A stretch of DNA of 64,000 nt from Sediminicola sp037203765 (GTDB taxonomy: Bacteria; Bacteroidota; Bacteroidia; Flavobacteriales; Flavobacteriaceae), in contig NZ_JBBCAS010000002.1 in NCBI RefSeq assembly GCF_037203765.1, positions 310,001 through 374,000 on the forward strand, given 5' to 3'. Numbering within the stretch: the stretch's first letter is position 1; each line of letters begins with the position of its first letter. Below the pieces are notes generated by a model. That model had not been told where the DNA came from and ran no database searches. It was given only the letters and a program-made list of their open reading frames with translations. Both the position numbers and the translations under genes were made by a program. Below are positions 60,579 to 64,000 of the stretch, piece by piece.

Positions 60579-61241
60579 ATGACGAAAGCCGAAAAGGTCT
60601 GCTTCACTATAAAAACACTTCAGGAACTTTACCCAACCATTCCGGTACCTTTGGATCATAAGGACCCATACACGTTGCTGATTGCTGTGCTAATGTCTGC
60701 CCAAAGTACAGACGTTCGTGTAAACCAGATTACGCCCTTATTGTTTGAGCGAGCGGATAACCCTTTTGATATGGTAAAGTTGAGCGTCGAGGAGATCAGG
60801 GACATCATCAGACCGGTTGGACTCTCCCCTATGAAATCGAAAGGAATACATGGCTTGTCAAAAATATTGATTGAAAAATATGATGGAGAGGTACCCCAAG
60901 ATATTGCTTTGTTGGAAGAATTACCGGCCGTAGGCCATAAAACAGCAAGCGTAGTGGTTGCCCAGGCTTTTGGTATACCCGCCTTTCCCGTAGATACCCA
61001 TATTCATAGATTAATGTACCGATGGGGATTTACCAACGGAAAAAATGTAGTTCAGACCGAAAAAGATGCCAAAAGATTGTTTCCCATGGAATTATGGAAT
61101 GATCTTCACCTTCAGATCATTTGGTATGGCAGGGAATATTCTCCAGCACGGGGTTGGGATCTGGAAAAGGACATCATCACCAAGACCATAGGACGCAAAA
61201 CTATCTTGAACGAATACTATCTAAAACAAAAAAAGACCTAA
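60579..61241 (+). CDS. nth: endonuclease III without iron-sulfur cysteines
   Basis: Base-excision repair DNA glycosylase/AP lyase removing oxidised pyrimidines. 220 residues; the helix-hairpin-helix ELPAVGHKTASVV holds catalytic Lys121, and VDTHIHR holds Asp139. The C-terminus lacks all four Cys residues that bind a 4Fe-4S cluster in E. coli Nth: the usual CIARKPxCxxC region reads YSPARGWDLEKD here. Otherwise the fold looks complete, so this is a cluster-free variant, probably normal for this lineage. Confidence 0.9.
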   Translation: MTKAEKVCFTIKTLQELYPTIPVPLDHKDPYTLLIAVLMSAQSTDVRVNQITPLLFERADNPFDMVKLSVEEIRDIIRPVGLSPMKSKGIHGLSKILIEKYDGEVPQDIALLEELPAVGHKTASVVVAQAFGIPAFPVDTHIHRLMYRWGFTNGKNVVQTEKDAKRLFPMELWNDLHLQIIWYGREYSPARGWDLEKDIITKTIGRKTILNEYYLKQKKT

Positions 61242-61256
61242 TCATAGGTCTTTTTT
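61228..61256 (+). terminator. terminator overlapping nth stop codon
   Basis: AAAAAAGACCT / AGGTCTTTTTT stem with a 6-base loop. The nth stop codon lies at the end of the left arm. The 240 bases after it, to the sigma-factor gene, hold nothing recognisable. Confidence 0.85.
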
Positions 61257-61495
61257 GTTTTATTTCGGAACTACTAGATGTTAGTTCAAATTATTTTCGA
61301 ACTGCATATTGTTGTATTCTACAATCTGTAAAGATCTAGAATAATTCATCAAAAACTGAATAGTTTCTGGACATGCCTTAGCCAATTTGCATGTATTTCG
61401 TTTTGTAGAGTAAATTCTTTCCATATATAATAGCTTAGTTATGTTAAGATAACGCCACATTATTGGAAATATTGTTCTACACGACCTATTGCAGA

Positions 61496-62077
61496 TTAAT
61501 TCGTTAAAACGATATTATGTTTGTTTATGATCTTTCTCATGTTGATCAGGGCATAACGCATTCTTCCCAATGCCGTATTTATGCTTACTCCTGTATTTTC
61601 CGATATCTCCTTAAAACTCATATCCTTATAGATACGCATTAGAAGTACTTCTTTCTGATCATCTGGAAGTTCTTCGATAAGAATTCTCAGGTCGGTATCT
61701 ATTTGATCCTTGATCAGTTGCTTTTCAGCATTCAATTTGTCATCACCTATGACGGAGAAAATATTAAAGTCGTCACTACCTTCGAACATCGGCATTCTTT
61801 TGTTCTTTCTAAAGTGATCTATAATTAGGTTGTGCGAGATACGCATTACCCAGGGTAAAAATTTACCCTCTTCACTATAGGATCCTTTTTTTAAGGTTTT
61901 GATCACTTTGATAAAGGTATCTTGAAAGATATCCTCTGTTACATCCCTGTCCAATACTTTAGAGTAAATGAAGCTGGTGATTCGTTGGTTGTGTCTGTTT
62001 ATCAGGATTTCCAATGCCTTTTCGTTTCCGGCAATATAATCCCTTACTAATACTGAGTCATCAATCTGTAGTTCCAT
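61496..62077 (-). CDS. ECF-type RNA polymerase sigma factor
   Basis: A 193-residue sigma-70 family factor with region 2 (ITSFIYSKVLDRDVTEDIFQ, then FLPWVMRISHNLIIDHFRK) and region 4 (LPDDQKEVLLMRIYKDMSFK, then EISENTGVSINTALGRMRYA). No anti-sigma gene is adjacent. The family controls extracytoplasmic or housekeeping-accessory regulons; targets are unknown. It is divergent from uvrA with a 247-base gap that contains a TATATTTG match on the minus strand at 62200-62207 and the uvrA promoter. Confidence 0.92.
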   Translation of the reverse strand: MELQIDDSVLVRDYIAGNEKALEILINRHNQRITSFIYSKVLDRDVTEDIFQDTFIKVIKTLKKGSYSEEGKFLPWVMRISHNLIIDHFRKNKRMPMFEGSDDFNIFSVIGDDKLNAEKQLIKDQIDTDLRILIEELPDDQKEVLLMRIYKDMSFKEISENTGVSINTALGRMRYALINMRKIINKHNIVLTN

Positions 62078-62273
62078 ACAAATTACTTTTTTTTGGTTAA
62101 AATTAGGGGCCTCCCCTTTCGGAAAGGACTTCTAGTTATTTAGGTAAATTCTAAAAAGTAATTTTTCTGTATAGGCCTATATAGTTATTAATTACAATTC
62201 AAATATATAAAAAAGAAGAGCTTATAAAAAAACATTGTTGTGATCTGCCCAATTAGTGATGTTAAAGTGTGGA

Positions 62274-62307
62274 TTGTAGTTATTAAAAAGGACATATCGT
62301 ATCTTTG
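62274..62307 (+). promoter_or_regulatory. promoter for uvrA
   Basis: TTG (62274-62276), a 23-base spacer (upper limit) and TATCTTTG (62300-62307), followed by the ATG at 62325 after 17 bases. Confidence 0.55.
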
Positions 62308-62324
62308 CAGCCTTAAATTAGCGT

Positions 62325-64000
62325 ATGTCAACGATTTTAGATGTCAATCCAAAGCAAAATATAATCATCAAAGGTGCAAAATTGCACAACCTCAAAAATA
62401 TCGACGTTGTTATTCCGCGCAATAAGCTGGTTGTCATTACAGGGCTTTCCGGCTCTGGGAAATCAAGTTTGGCGTTTGATACCCTTTATGCCGAAGGTCA
62501 AAGGAGGTATGTTGAATCCCTTTCTTCCTATGCCAGGCAATTTTTGGGCAAATTGGACAAGCCCAAAGTGGATTATATAAAAGGAATCGCTCCGGCCATC
62601 GCTATAGAACAAAAAGTAAACTCTACCAATCCCAGATCAACAGTAGGGACCACTACGGAAATCTATGATTATCTTAAACTATTATATGCCCGGATTGGAA
62701 AGACCATCTCCCCTATTTCCGGTTTGGAGGTAAAGAAGCATACCGTTACCAATGTGGTAGATCATATAAAGAATTATGAAGCGGGAAAAAAGTTAATTCT
62801 TTTGGCGCCTGTTCAGATAAAAAAAGATAGGGATCCCGTTAAATCCCTCCAGCTATTTTCCAAACAAGGATATGCAAGGATCAAATATAAAGGTGAGGTA
62901 ATTCGTATTGACGATAGCATTACCGAAATTGACCGTGAATTTGATCTAGTTGTGGATAGAATCATCACCAAGGACGATGAGGATTTTTACAATAGATTGG
63001 CAAATGCTATTGATACGGCCTTTTTTGAGGGCAAAGGGGCATGTATCATAGAAGAGTTGGATAGTGGTGAACAAGTCCATTTCAGCAATAAATTTGAACT
63101 GGACGGAATGCAGTTCCTAGAGCCCAATGTACACTTGTTCAGCTTCAACAACCCCTACGGAGCATGCCCGAAATGCGAAGGTTATGGGGACGTAATTGGT
63201 ATCGATGAGGATCTGGTAATTCCAAATACCTCCCTATCGGTCTATGAAAATGCCATTTTTCCATGGAGAGGGGAAAGTATGGGATGGTATCGGGATCAAT
63301 TGGTGAATGCTGCATACAAGTTTGATTTTCCCATCCACAAACCTTGGTTTCAATTGAGTGATGAGCAAAAACAATTGGTATGGAGTGGAAATTCGCATTT
63401 TATTGGTATCGATAAGTTTTTCCAAACCTTGGAAGAAAAGAGTTATAAAATCCAAAATAGGGTCATGTTGTCCAGATATAGGGGCAAGACCAAATGTAAC
63501 CTCTGCAAAGGGAACAGGTTACGCAAGGAGACAGATTACGTCAAAGTCTCCGGTAAATCCATTTCGGAACTTGTTGAAATGCCCATTACCAAACTGATAC
63601 AGTTTTTTGATGAGTTTTCACTGAGCCAACATGACGAACAGATAGCATCACGCCTTTTGATAGAAATTAAAAGCAGGTTGGGATTCCTGAACAAAGTTGG
63701 TCTCACCTACCTCACCCTAAACAGAAAGTCGAACAGCCTATCCGGAGGGGAAAGCCAACGTATCAACTTGGCCACCTCATTGGGCAGTAGCCTTGTAGGA
63801 TCCATGTATATATTGGATGAGCCCAGTATAGGATTACACCCAAAAGATACTGAAAACCTGATCGACGTTTTGAAATCATTACGGGATTTGGGCAATACGG
63901 TAATTGTGGTAGAACACGATGAGGATATTATGAAGGCCGCAGATGAAGTAATAGATATAGGACCGGAAGCAGGAACGCATGGTGGTCATGTAGTGGCTCA
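62325..64000 (+). CDS. uvrA: excinuclease ABC subunit A, 5' part
   Basis: DNA-damage recognition ATPase of nucleotide excision repair, cut by the window end after 558 codons of about 940. Walker A GLSGSGKSS lies at 40-48, followed by AEGQRRYVESLSSYARQFLG. A zinc pair CPKC is in the UvrB-interacting/insertion region, CNLCKGNRL is further on, then the signature NSLSGGESQRINLA and Walker B MYILDEPSIGLHP. The first ATP-binding half is complete; the second lies outside the window. Confidence 0.95.
   Translation, partial: MSTILDVNPKQNIIIKGAKLHNLKNIDVVIPRNKLVVITGLSGSGKSSLAFDTLYAEGQRRYVESLSSYARQFLGKLDKPKVDYIKGIAPAIAIEQKVNSTNPRSTVGTTTEIYDYLKLLYARIGKTISPISGLEVKKHTVTNVVDHIKNYEAGKKLILLAPVQIKKDRDPVKSLQLFSKQGYARIKYKGEVIRIDDSITEIDREFDLVVDRIITKDDEDFYNRLANAIDTAFFEGKGACIIEELDSGEQVHFSNKFELDGMQFLEPNVHLFSFNNPYGACPKCEGYGDVIGIDEDLVIPNTSLSVYENAIFPWRGESMGWYRDQLVNAAYKFDFPIHKPWFQLSDEQKQLVWSGNSHFIGIDKFFQTLEEKSYKIQNRVMLSRYRGKTKCNLCKGNRLRKETDYVKVSGKSISELVEMPITKLIQFFDEFSLSQHDEQIASRLLIEIKSRLGFLNKVGLTYLTLNRKSNSLSGGESQRINLATSLGSSLVGSMYILDEPSIGLHPKDTENLIDVLKSLRDLGNTVIVVEHDEDIMKAADEVIDIGPEAGTHGGHVVA

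Overview
The window is a stretch of chromosome from a member of the Bacteroidota, most likely a marine Flavobacteriaceae. Supporting signs are: promoter boxes of the TAnnTTTG type upstream of many genes; a PorX-type PglZ protein that belongs to type IX secretion control; flavobacterial small families (DUF6146, DUF6787, DUF4258, the small 'topoisomerase IV' lipoprotein); a TonB-dependent receptor with an N-terminal carboxypeptidase-like domain; and low GC with dense short operons. I see no rRNA, tRNA, CRISPR array, insertion sequence or prophage. Both ends cut genes: porX at the left and uvrA at the right.

Layout. 1-8.6 kb: porX (3' part), tsaE, then an AT-rich accessory insert with an HTH protein, four related membrane proteins of unknown function and a 47-residue lipoprotein, followed by ald and a DUF4258 protein. 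8.6-17.5 kb: proline dehydrogenase, aroB, YihY/BrkB, DinB, an Lrp/AsnC regulator, an M14 peptidase, a second HTH protein, a small lipoprotein, a sterol-desaturase-family enzyme and mscL. 17.5-23.4 kb: parC, parE and ychF. 23.8-32.1 kb: a TonB-dependent receptor, a methyltransferase, a ferredoxin divergent from a LuxC-like acyl-CoA reductase, then serC and a SerA-like dehydrogenase (serine synthesis) and DUF6146/DUF6787 proteins. 32.4-37.4 kb: all on the minus strand, with a second sterol-desaturase-like enzyme, a SorA/SorB sulfite dehydrogenase pair, a methyltransferase, folE and msrA. 37.6-45.8 kb: LolD-like ATPase, CPBP protease, TIGR02757 protein, S10 peptidase and a glpD-glpK-glpF glycerol operon. 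45.9-57.7 kb: MscS channel, DUF3050, AI-2E-type transporter, SGNH hydrolase, GNAT-nitrilase fusion, glycosyltransferase, BatA-type protein, a degenerate dihydroorotase, and an esterase. 57.7-64 kb: MBL-fold hydrolase, a conserved unknown, peroxiredoxin, an endonuclease III without cluster cysteines, an ECF sigma factor and uvrA.

The least explained part is 1.8-7.0 kb. The two large membrane proteins (about 420 residues) each contain two copies of a four-helix unit, and that same unit makes up nearly all of the two small proteins (about 176 residues). The region between the two small genes still carries a decayed copy of the first codons of ald. This shows that the small gene and the 5' end of ald were tandemly duplicated together. 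I found no complete, clearly new multi-gene system; this paralogue cluster is the best candidate for something undescribed.

All calls were made by reading the sequence and recognising motifs. No database search was run.
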